Under the pieces are notes generated by a model that did no database searches, was not told the DNA's origin, and saw only the letters and a list, made by a program, of their open reading frames with translations. This document shows, piece after piece, positions 7,763 through 15,181 of a stretch of 46,578 nucleotides of DNA. The stretch is from NCBI GenBank assembly GCA_017379075.1, contig JAFNXL010000018.1, positions 1-46,578 of the forward strand. The letters are read 5' to 3'. Numbering within the stretch: the stretch's first letter is position 1; each line of letters begins with the position of its first letter. The translations under genes and the position numbers were made by a program. Origin of the DNA: Bacteroidaceae bacterium. Its GTDB lineage: Bacteria > Bacteroidota > Bacteroidia > Bacteroidales > Bacteroidaceae.

Positions 7763-8902
7763 ATGATTAGATACGACAAAAAGATATTTCAGGAAATAGA
7801 GGTAACGGCTCAGATTTCGTCCTTTTGCGGTGAAGGCAATGTGGAGGAATGGCATGTGATGTTGCATGTGCAGGCCGGTGGCTTTTTTTCTGAGCAGATG
7901 GAGCGTCTGCACCAAGCCGAGTCCCTGTTGATGGGAATGCAGGAATGGAAGGGCGTCAAGTGTGTGGCACGCCGCTACTTCCTTTCTGACAGTGCCAATC
8001 AGTACCGGGAAATGACTTTAAAGCAGACTGATGCCGTAAGCGTTATCCAGCAACCGCCGCTTGACGGAAGTAAGGTGGCGCTCTGGCTTTATCTGACGCG
8101 AGGGATGGAAATCGTTCAGGAACATGGAACGACTGTCTGTCAAAGCAACGGCTATACCCACTTGTGGCGCATGGGAATGCAGCATCCGGAAGGCGACAGC
8201 GCTGTGCAGACCACCGTATTGCTGGACGGCTATGAGGAATCGCTTTCGCAGTTTGGTGCGAATGTGGCGGATAATTGCATCCGTACTTGGTTCTTTGTGC
8301 GCGATGTGGACACCCATTATGCCGGATTGGTACAAGCAAGAAAGGAATGGTTCACTCGTCATGGGCTGACGGAAAACACCCATTATATCGCCAGCACGGG
8401 CATTGGTGGCAGACCGGCAGACACAAAAGCATTGGTACAATTGGGTGCCTATGCCCTCCAAGGATTCGAATCTGCTCAGGTTCGTTATCTGCATGCGCCT
8501 CAATGGCTTAATGCGACCCACGAATATGGTGTGACCTTCGAGCGCGGAACTGCGGTGGAGTACGGAGACCGTGCCCATGTCATCATATCGGGAACCGCCA
8601 GCATAGACCATTTGGGTCAGGTGGTGTATCCGGGAGACATAGTGGGTCAGACCAAGCGGATGTGGGCCAATGTGGAGGCTTTGCTTGGCGAGGCATCTGC
8701 ATCTATGGACGACATGATGCACATCATCGTCTATCTGCGTGATATGGCAGATTATGAAGTGGTTCGTTCTCTTTTTGCCGAGCGTTTCCCTCAAATTCCC
8801 ACCGTCATCACGTTGGCTCCCGTGTGCCGTCCGGCATGGCTCATCGAGATGGAGTGTGTTGCAGTGGTTCCCCGAAAGAACGCCTCTTTCCGGAATTTCT
8901 GA
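7763..8902 (+). CDS. Rid (YjgF/YER057c/UK114)-family protein with an N-terminal chorismatase-like extension
   Basis: Protein of 379 residues, about three times the size of a single RidA domain. The C-terminal ~130 residues (from HVIISGTASID through VVYPGDIVGQTKRMWANVEALL to PTVITLAPVCRPAWLIEMECVAV) show the Rid fold pattern, including an Arg-Pro near the position of the RidA active-site Arg. The N-terminal two thirds resemble the FkbO/Hyg5 chorismatase architecture, in which a Rid-like domain is also found; I cannot confirm chorismate residues. No signal peptide. It is 22 bp upstream of ccsBA and probably cotranscribed. Rid enzymes deaminate reactive enamines or imines, but the activity here is open. 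Confidence 0.72.
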   Translation: MIRYDKKIFQEIEVTAQISSFCGEGNVEEWHVMLHVQAGGFFSEQMERLHQAESLLMGMQEWKGVKCVARRYFLSDSANQYREMTLKQTDAVSVIQQPPLDGSKVALWLYLTRGMEIVQEHGTTVCQSNGYTHLWRMGMQHPEGDSAVQTTVLLDGYEESLSQFGANVADNCIRTWFFVRDVDTHYAGLVQARKEWFTRHGLTENTHYIASTGIGGRPADTKALVQLGAYALQGFESAQVRYLHAPQWLNATHEYGVTFERGTAVEYGDRAHVIISGTASIDHLGQVVYPGDIVGQTKRMWANVEALLGEASASMDDMMHIIVYLRDMADYEVVRSLFAERFPQIPTVITLAPVCRPAWLIEMECVAVVPRKNASFRNF

Positions 8903-8924
8903 TACAATCAAGTCAAATTAAACA

Positions 8925-10796
8925 ATGAAGAAATCGGCAATTTGGTCTTGGGGACTTGTTTTGGCTCTTGTCCTGGCAATGGCGTTGGCTACCGTAGTCG
9001 AGGCCAATTTAGGAATGGGCTATGGCCGTGCCTGGGTGTATGGGACATGGTGGTTCCGCTTGTTGTGGCTTGCTTTGGCGGCAACGGGTTTGTGGCACAT
9101 CATCCGATGCCGCCTGTGGCGTCGTTTTGTGCTTGCTGCCCTGCATGTTGCCTTACTGATGATTCTGGCTGGAGCGGCCCTGACTGCCATCACTTCCCAT
9201 CGGGGTTATCTTCATTTGCGCGAGGGGGATACTTCTGACATTTATGCCGATGACAACAGTAGGGTGAGACATTTGCCCTTTGAAGCCCGGCTCGACAGTT
9301 TTAGAATCCAATATTATCCCGGCACGCAAACACCGCGGGACTATATCAGCAACGTGGAAATGGGTGGAACGAAGTACCGCATCTCCATGAACCGTATTGC
9401 ACGCATTGAAGGATATAGATTTTACCAGTCCAGTTATGACCGAGACGGACACGGTACCATTTTGCGGGTCAACTACGATCCTTGGGGCACTGGGGTAACG
9501 TATGCCGGCTATCTTTTGTTGGGAATTTCCATGGTGGTTTATCTGATAATGGGAAGTTCTCTGCTGAAGCGTGGAAAGGCGGCCCGTAGTGCTGCTGTTT
9601 TGCTTCCCCTCTTCCTTTGCTCCTCCTCATTGCAGGCGGCAGATTCCTCTTTCGTGGTTCCCCTTGAACAGGCACAGCAGAAGGCCTATGAACAAGTGCT
9701 GTGGCAAGGAAGGCCCGCTCCATTGGGTACATTGGCAAAGGATTTCCTGCAAAAACTTTACGGAAAGCGTACATATAAGGACTTGACTGCAACACAGGTT
9801 CTTCTGTCTTGGCAACAGCATCCCGAGCATTGGGCGGACGAACCCGTCATCGCACAGAAGGACAGCGGATATGCTTGTCTCAACGATTTTATGGATTATT
9901 CGGTGATGCCTCCCCGCTTGAAGGGGGTGGAGCACGACCCGTATCTGGCTGAGAAAGTCAGCCTGGCTCTGATGCTTGTGCAGGAACGTCTTGTACTGCC
10001 CCTTCCTGCTGAAGTGCGGCCCCGCGGAAAGGCAAGCATTGCGGCCGAGCTGTTTTATAACCGCCTGGACTGGACTTTGTGGGGAATGATTGGTTGCTGG
10101 TTGCTGGTTATGGGGTGTCTGCTCCGTTCTTATGTATTGCAGAACCAACATTCAAGGAACCGTGCCATCTTGGGCATGGCGATAAATGCGGGAAGATTGT
10201 GCCTTCTGCTTTTTATGGGAGTGGCCTTCTTCTTGAGATGGAATGCGGCAGGAAGAATACCATTGAGTAATGGATACGAGACCTTGCATTTTGCTGTATT
10301 GTGCGTTTTGGCTTTGGGGACCGTTTCTTCACGCCTTCGCCAAGAGACGGCGGCTTTCTTGCCGGCGGCTTTCTTGCTTTTGGTTGCCCATTTGGGCGAG
10401 AAGGATCCCGGCATCACACCCCTGATGCCAGTGCTTCATTCTCCCTGGCTCAGTGCCCATGTCAGCGTGATAATGCTCAGTTATGCCATGCTGATGCTGT
10501 CCGTTGTGGACCGAAGGATGCTGCGTGCCGCCGTCTGCCTGCTGGCCGCGGGAATCTTTCTTGGGGCGGTATGGGCCAATGTCTCATGGGGTTCTTACTG
10601 GAGTTGGGACCCCAAGGAAACCTGGGCGCTGATTACCTTGCTGGTGTATAGTGCCCCTTTGCACGCACAAAGTTTGCCGTGGTTCCGCTCGCAACGCAAT
10701 TATCGCATTTATTCGTTGGTGGCGTTGGCCTGTCTTGCCATGACATATTGGGGCGTGAATTATCTTTTGGGCGGAATGCACAGCTATGCCTCTTAA
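8925..10796 (+). CDS. ccsBA: Cytochrome c biogenesis protein CcsBA (ResB-CcsA fusion)
   Basis: Inner-membrane system II cytochrome c synthase of 623 residues, which exports haem and attaches it to CXXCH apocytochromes. The N-terminal ~220 residues are ResB/CcsB-like: several membrane helices, then a periplasmic region from about 105. A soluble middle stretch follows (about 235-380). The C-terminal part (about 385-620) has CcsA membrane helices with the WWD haem-handling motif WGSYWSWDPKETW at about residues 553-565. No cytochrome nitrite reductase (nrfAH) gene is visible beside it, although that is a common neighbour of this fusion in Bacteroidetes. Confidence 0.85.
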   Translation: MKKSAIWSWGLVLALVLAMALATVVEANLGMGYGRAWVYGTWWFRLLWLALAATGLWHIIRCRLWRRFVLAALHVALLMILAGAALTAITSHRGYLHLREGDTSDIYADDNSRVRHLPFEARLDSFRIQYYPGTQTPRDYISNVEMGGTKYRISMNRIARIEGYRFYQSSYDRDGHGTILRVNYDPWGTGVTYAGYLLLGISMVVYLIMGSSLLKRGKAARSAAVLLPLFLCSSSLQAADSSFVVPLEQAQQKAYEQVLWQGRPAPLGTLAKDFLQKLYGKRTYKDLTATQVLLSWQQHPEHWADEPVIAQKDSGYACLNDFMDYSVMPPRLKGVEHDPYLAEKVSLALMLVQERLVLPLPAEVRPRGKASIAAELFYNRLDWTLWGMIGCWLLVMGCLLRSYVLQNQHSRNRAILGMAINAGRLCLLLFMGVAFFLRWNAAGRIPLSNGYETLHFAVLCVLALGTVSSRLRQETAAFLPAAFLLLVAHLGEKDPGITPLMPVLHSPWLSAHVSVIMLSYAMLMLSVVDRRMLRAAVCLLAAGIFLGAVWANVSWGSYWSWDPKETWALITLLVYSAPLHAQSLPWFRSQRNYRIYSLVALACLAMTYWGVNYLLGGMHSYAS

Positions 10797-10826
10797 GGTA
10801 ATGTTTTTTTAATGGATTAGGAATCA

Positions 10827-12227
10827 GTGATAGATAATAGAAAATATAAGAAGACTGGGAAAAAGAAAAAACGTCGTCTGAAAAAGAATGTACGACGCGG
10901 TTGTGCCGTATTCTTCTGGATGTTGGCCCTGAGTTTGGGTAGCCTGGTGTGGAATGCCGTATCTCCTTCTTTTGGCGATTCTGTCGAAGAGGACACCGTG
11001 GCGGTGGAAGAACCGTACATCGCTCCCGAAGACACGGCCGATGTGGATCCTGCTCTTACGGAACGCCTTGCACATTATGTAGAAACTGCTCCGCGTATAG
11101 AAAAATCTCGTTTGGGAGTCTATGTTTACGATATCACTGCGCGAGAGGATGTTTACGGCCACCGGGACACCGTTCCCATGATACCGGCTTCCTGTACCAA
11201 ATTGCTTACGGCGGCGGTGGCGTTGCACCATTTGGGCCCCGATCATGCCTATGACAGCAGTCTGCTGATGTATGGCTCGGTAAGCAAAGGAACCTTGTAT
11301 GGTTCGTTGATTGTGTCCATGGACGACGATCCGTTCTTCCCCTCTTTTGATGAATTTGTCCAGGCTTTGTGCCGAAAAGGCATAAACCACATAGAAGGAA
11401 GCATCGTGTTCGATCTGGCCCGTACCGACACATTGCGCCAGCATCATACCGCATCGCCGTGGGATATATCCTACAACAAGGTGCCCTTGCTCATGAAGGG
11501 CGCACCCCGTATCCGTCGGGAGTTCATGCATGCCCTTTCCGCTCAGGGCATCACTTACCATTCCAATCCGGTTTTGGCACATCCCTGGCTTCAAGGATTG
11601 AGCAAGGATGAGGACCCGGCCGAGTATCGCCTGGCCCTTTCTCTGGCTCGTTCCCAGAGCGAAATTCTGGCTCGGACAACCCATTCGCTCCGTTCCGTTT
11701 TGTTCCCGGTTCTAATGTACAGCGACAACATTTTGGCCGAGGCGGTGCATTATCACATAGGCCATGCGTATGACCGATGGACGGGTGGCGGATGGTCTAC
11801 TCAAGAGCTGACGGAAAAATTTCTACGCGAGGAAATGCAAATTCCCTCGGGAGAGAAAAAAATGTTGAGCGTGAATGACGGTAGCGGACTGGCGCCGGCA
11901 AACCGCTTTACTTCGCGTTTCTTGGCCCAACTTCTCACTTATGCTTACGACCATCCCGTCATGCAGAAAGTTTTCATTGACGAATTGCTCCCATCTCCTC
12001 TTCCCAACCGAAGGGGAACACTGAGCGGCAGAATGAAAAGCGAGAAAGTCCATGGCCGCGTTTTTGCCAAGACCGGTACGCTCGCTGCCAAAGGCGTCTC
12101 TTCCCTCAGCGGTTATTGCTTGGGACGGAACGGACACTGGTATGCCTTTGCCATTCTGCACGAGGATATGGCCATCTACGAGGCGCGAATTTTCCAGGAT
12201 CGCCTATGCGAATTACTGGTTAAATAG
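10827..12227 (+). CDS. dacB: D-alanyl-D-alanine carboxypeptidase/endopeptidase, PBP4 type (peptidase S13)
   Basis: Peptidoglycan-trimming enzyme of 466 residues acting in the periplasm on D-Ala-D-Ala ends and cross-links. The three penicillin-binding motifs are visible: SxxK as SCTK (122-125), SxN as SDN within MYSDNILAEA, and KTG in FAKTGTLAAKG. The start is GTG at 10827. It is followed by a very basic leader (KKTGKKKKRRLKKNVRR) and one membrane helix (about 26-46), so it looks membrane-anchored rather than freely secreted as in E. coli DacB. It lies 30 bp after ccsBA, likely in the same transcript. The 41-bp repeat array begins about 50 bp after the stop. Confidence 0.87.
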   Translation: MIDNRKYKKTGKKKKRRLKKNVRRGCAVFFWMLALSLGSLVWNAVSPSFGDSVEEDTVAVEEPYIAPEDTADVDPALTERLAHYVETAPRIEKSRLGVYVYDITAREDVYGHRDTVPMIPASCTKLLTAAVALHHLGPDHAYDSSLLMYGSVSKGTLYGSLIVSMDDDPFFPSFDEFVQALCRKGINHIEGSIVFDLARTDTLRQHHTASPWDISYNKVPLLMKGAPRIRREFMHALSAQGITYHSNPVLAHPWLQGLSKDEDPAEYRLALSLARSQSEILARTTHSLRSVLFPVLMYSDNILAEAVHYHIGHAYDRWTGGGWSTQELTEKFLREEMQIPSGEKKMLSVNDGSGLAPANRFTSRFLAQLLTYAYDHPVMQKVFIDELLPSPLPNRRGTLSGRMKSEKVHGRVFAKTGTLAAKGVSSLSGYCLGRNGHWYAFAILHEDMAIYEARIFQDRLCELLVK

Positions 12228-12277
12228 ACTTTTTGCAGAAGCCGATAATAAAGACCTTTGACATCTGAAAACCTCTT

Positions 12278-12475
12278 TTCCGGAGCGTCGGAAGTGTTCT
12301 CCCGGGTTGGGAGCGGCTTCCGACACGTAAAAAATGCTCTCCCGGGTTGGGAAGCCATTTCCTGAACCCAAAAAATGCTTTCCCGGATTGGGAAACGATT
12401 TCCTGAACCTAAAAAATGCTTTCCCGGGTTGGGAAACCATTTTTGGAATGTAAAAAAGCCCTCCCGAGTCGGGAG
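12278..12475. repeat. ~41-bp tandem repeat with TCCCGGGTTGGGA palindromic core
   Basis: CCCGG/CCCGA cores start at 12301, 12341, 12382, 12423 and 12463 (steps 40, 41, 41, 40). Each core is an inverted repeat (TTTCCC-GGATT-GGGAAA at 12379-12395; CTCCC-GAGTC-GGGAG at 12461-12475). They are separated by a partly conserved segment (TTCCTGAAC..AAAAAATGC). A further inverted repeat, TTCCG/CGGAA, begins at 12278. The array fills the gap between two convergent genes. The period is not a multiple of three, so the ORF across it on the minus strand is not credible as a gene. Confidence 0.88.
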
Positions 12476-12503
12476 CGGACTTCCGCACGTCTGACCGTAA
12501 GGA

Positions 12504-13775
12504 TTATTTCCCCCAATGGAACCTGAGTCCTATGGTGAGATTGAAGTTCAGAGGCTGTTTGGTGTAGTGGTTTTCGAGTCCGCTGCCATTTTTGAAATAA
12601 TAATGGACACTGGGTTCTGCATATAGGCTGACTGTGTGTCCAAGATGGTATTCTGCGCCAATGGATGCCAGGGCAGAGAACGTGAGGTGCTTGTCGCTGA
12701 CGCTTTTGGTGTACGAATGCCGGTAGTCATTGTTTTGCCAGCAAAGGGTTGTCGCTTTTCCGCTGACTAATTTTTCGGCCTGCCCGCCTAAGGCAATGTA
12801 GCCGTTGAAGCGTTTCTTCTTCCATACTTGATAGCCAACCTGTACGGGAATGCCCATATAGTGTAGCTTCTGCTTGGTCTGTTCGCTTTGGTGTGTGTAT
12901 TCCTCGGAAAACTCGGATACCAGATAGCTGTATGTAAGCCCGGTCTGAATGTTCCATCTGGGTTTCAGACTGTATCGGAAGGAGACGCCGAATTTGATGG
13001 GCTGATGGTGCTTCACCGTTTTCTTCTGGGGTCTGAAGTTGGGATGGGCACTTGCCTTTGGGCCTGCATTTGATGTGGAATCCGGCTTATCGGGATTTGT
13101 TTGGTCGGGGATATCTGCGCCAATAAAAGGTTTTTCACCGCTTTGGAGGGACATCTGTGCAACTACTCCGGAGATATGAGTGCCCATGGCGAATGAAGAC
13201 GTTTTCTTTTGGGAAGACGGCGCGTTCCAATCTGGCTTGTGGTGGGCCGGGCCGGTATGGCTGGCAGAAATGTCTGGTGTTTTGTCCTTCGGCAGTCCTT
13301 TGTCGAGATTCTGGGCCGATTCTTTTTTTGCTTCCGTCTGTTCCGGTTTCTCTTTTTCAGCCGCCGCCTCTTGTCCTATGGGCAGGATGTCTGATGCCGA
13401 AACATTCAGTTTTGGAATCCGAGCTGCCGGTTTGGGGGTGACGGTCGCAATGAGTCCGGTGGCAGCCGGTTTTGGCTCAGAAAGAACCATAGGCCGGATG
13501 TCTTGCGACTCGGAGGGGTGATGGATGTCTGTTACATACGTGGGGGCCGATTCGTTCCACAGGTAGCCGATGAACGAAACGAAGAGCAGGATGGCGGCCA
13601 CAGCTGCGGCACGCAGAAGGCGTCCCGGACGGGTGGCGGCACTGTCGTCTGCGGGCACAGGAGAAAGTCCGCGGCGGTGCATCTCCGACTTTATGTCGTC
13701 CAGCAAACCTTCGGGCGCTTTCTTCTGAAAGTCTTTCAGCCGGTCGTGTATGTCTTTATTCCATTGCTTGCTCAT
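12504..13775 (-). CDS. Anti-sigma-like membrane protein with C-terminal outer-membrane beta-barrel domain
   Basis: Protein of 423 residues encoded directly after an ECF sigma factor with a four-base overlap. Residues 1-50 are charged and cytoplasmic-like, as in anti-sigma proteins. One membrane helix lies at about 51-71 (LLRAAAVAAILLFVSFIGYLW). A long Pro/Ala/Lys/Ser linker follows (about 75-255). The C-terminal ~165 residues, from KFGVSFRYSLKPRWNIQTG to GLRFHWGK, have alternating aromatic strands typical of small porin-family barrels. I infer that it controls the partner sigma factor and spans the periplasm. Whether the barrel really inserts in the outer membrane is not shown. Confidence 0.7.
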   Translation of the reverse strand: MSKQWNKDIHDRLKDFQKKAPEGLLDDIKSEMHRRGLSPVPADDSAATRPGRLLRAAAVAAILLFVSFIGYLWNESAPTYVTDIHHPSESQDIRPMVLSEPKPAATGLIATVTPKPAARIPKLNVSASDILPIGQEAAAEKEKPEQTEAKKESAQNLDKGLPKDKTPDISASHTGPAHHKPDWNAPSSQKKTSSFAMGTHISGVVAQMSLQSGEKPFIGADIPDQTNPDKPDSTSNAGPKASAHPNFRPQKKTVKHHQPIKFGVSFRYSLKPRWNIQTGLTYSYLVSEFSEEYTHQSEQTKQKLHYMGIPVQVGYQVWKKKRFNGYIALGGQAEKLVSGKATTLCWQNNDYRHSYTKSVSDKHLTFSALASIGAEYHLGHTVSLYAEPSVHYYFKNGSGLENHYTKQPLNFNLTIGLRFHWGK

Positions 13776-14338
13776 CTTTTCCCTGTTTTATGGTGATGTG
13801 CTTTAATCATTTTCGTCAGCATTTGTTTTGCCCTGCTCAGTTGGGATGCCGAACTTGCAGGCTGGATGTGAAGGATTTCTGCAATCTCCTTGTGGGTTTT
13901 CTCCTCAATGACAAAAAGGTTGAAAACCGCCCGATAGCCAGGCGGCAGTTGGCGGACAAGTGAAACCAGCGTCTGTGCGTCAAGCCCCTCGGTGTCCGGC
14001 TCCGTGTCAGGGATGCCGGCCACCTCCGTTTCCTGAAGCGGGACAAGGAAGGTGCGGTCTTTCCTCAGTTCCATCAAGGCTTCGTTTATCACAATCCTGG
14101 TGACCCAAGCCTTTAGGGAACCTTTTCCGCGGTAGTCGAACAAATGGATTTGTGTGAATATCTTGATAAAGCTTTCCTGTAGGACATCTTTCAGGTTGTC
14201 TTCGTCGGAAATATATCGGGCGCAAACGCCGGCCATGTGGTCGGCGTATTCCTGATAAAGCTTGTCCATGGCGCATTTGTCGCCTTTCTTGAACAAGTCC
14301 AGAATCTGTTGCTCCCTGTCTTTCCGAAAAAGAATCAT
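13772..14338 (-). CDS. ECF RNA polymerase sigma-70 factor
   Basis: Sigma factor of 188 residues that should direct RNA polymerase to a small regulon. Region 2 is visible as LYQEYADHMAGVCARYISDEDNLKDVLQ with the following FIKIF..LFDYRGKGSLKAW. Region 4 is the HTH in LPPGYRAVFNLFVIEEKTHKEIAEIL..SASQLSRAKQML. Start ATG at 14338 is 9 bp after the lipoprotein stop, and the stop overlaps the next gene by four bases. The three genes therefore form a lipoprotein-sigma-anti-sigma operon. Autoregulation is likely by analogy with other ECF pairs. Confidence 0.9.
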   Translation of the reverse strand: MILFRKDREQQILDLFKKGDKCAMDKLYQEYADHMAGVCARYISDEDNLKDVLQESFIKIFTQIHLFDYRGKGSLKAWVTRIVINEALMELRKDRTFLVPLQETEVAGIPDTEPDTEGLDAQTLVSLVRQLPPGYRAVFNLFVIEEKTHKEIAEILHIQPASSASQLSRAKQMLTKMIKAHHHKTGKR

Positions 14339-14347
14339 GCCAACAGA

Positions 14348-14890
14348 TTATTTCCGGATGTCTATGGTGGGATGGGGGATATTCTTGGCGGCTTCTTTCC
14401 CGTTCAGTTTATACGAACTGATGTTGTCTGGTTTGCCCCCTTTCCATTTTATGCGTGATGAGAAGGTGATGACATCCTGTGTGCCGTTTCCCCAGTCTAT
14501 GGTCAGTTTCTCGTCTTTGTAGATCATGGTTTGATCCAGTTCACCGAACACCAGGGCATAACGGCCGTCACGCCGTAGAAATGTACGGATGCCATACATT
14601 GTGGGCATATAGAAGCGGGTTTTCTGCATGTCGTCTTCCTTGAATTCGTCCTTGGCATAGGTCTTGTCCCGGAAGGTGGCTGTGGTGGCCAGAGCGGCAT
14701 AGCTGCCTGGAGTTTCGGGATTGAGCAGGTCTTCACCGTTCTCGCCGGTCAGGGTAATGTAAATCTCAATCGGATAGAAATCCCAGATAATATCGGGATC
14801 CGGCCCATCATCCTCTCCGCAAGAGGAAAAACAGAACGAGGCGATGCTGCATGCCAAAAGGCAGAAAATCTTTTTAAAGGTGGTTCTCAT
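14348..14890 (-). CDS. Lipoprotein of unknown function in the ECF sigma operon
   Basis: Predicted lipoprotein of 180 residues. Start at 14890 was chosen because MRTTFKKIFCLLACSIASF leads into the lipobox FSSC, followed by the acidic linker GEDDGPDPD. The mature part is probably beta-rich (repeated short Thr/Tyr/Phe strands) and resembles small Bacteroidales periplasmic or surface lipoproteins, but I recognise no family with confidence. Position as first gene of the sigma operon suggests it may be a sensor or envelope component; that is inference from context only. A GTG four codons upstream is an alternative start. Confidence 0.72.
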   Translation of the reverse strand: MRTTFKKIFCLLACSIASFCFSSCGEDDGPDPDIIWDFYPIEIYITLTGENGEDLLNPETPGSYAALATTATFRDKTYAKDEFKEDDMQKTRFYMPTMYGIRTFLRRDGRYALVFGELDQTMIYKDEKLTIDWGNGTQDVITFSSRIKWKGGKPDNISSYKLNGKEAAKNIPHPTIDIRK

Positions 14891-15024
14891 AAGTCTTGTC
14901 ACAATTTTATTGTTAATGCAAATGCGGGTTTTTGTCTAATAAATGCAAAACTTTTGAAAACATTGCATCGGAAATGGAAAAAATTACGTAAAATCAGCAA
15001 AACAAATGGAAACCGGAATCCCCT

Positions 15025-15168
15025 TCAATGTTTAGGGTGGTGGGGACAGCTGCTGTGGCTGCAGTTGCAGCAGCCGTTGCCGCCACGGCAGCTCCGTAGC
15101 CAGAAGTAGAGTGCGACGGCTGCCACGGCCAGTATGACAGCCAGGAGAAGGATGCTTTGCAGATTCAT
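15025..15168 (-). CDS. FeoB-associated Cys-rich membrane protein
   Basis: Small protein of 47 residues with one membrane helix (NLQSILLLAVILAVAAVALYFW) and a short tail carrying Cys-rich and His residues (CRGGNGCCNCSHSSCPHHPKH). This architecture is the small protein commonly encoded behind feoB in Bacteroidetes and Firmicutes and is thought to assist ferrous iron transport. Start at 15168 (MNLQ) was chosen over an upstream in-frame ATG, which would run into feoAB. It begins 13 bp after the feoAB stop and is surely cotranscribed with it. Confidence 0.8.
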   Translation of the reverse strand: MNLQSILLLAVILAVAAVALYFWLRSCRGGNGCCNCSHSSCPHHPKH

Positions 15169-15181
15169 AGGGGAAAGGGTT

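Noticed and set aside
12213-12488. 91-codon minus-strand ORF over the 41-bp repeats as a repetitive protein
   Set aside because: The repeat length (40-41 bp) is not a multiple of three, so repeated peptides are out of register, and it overlaps the 3' end of dacB.
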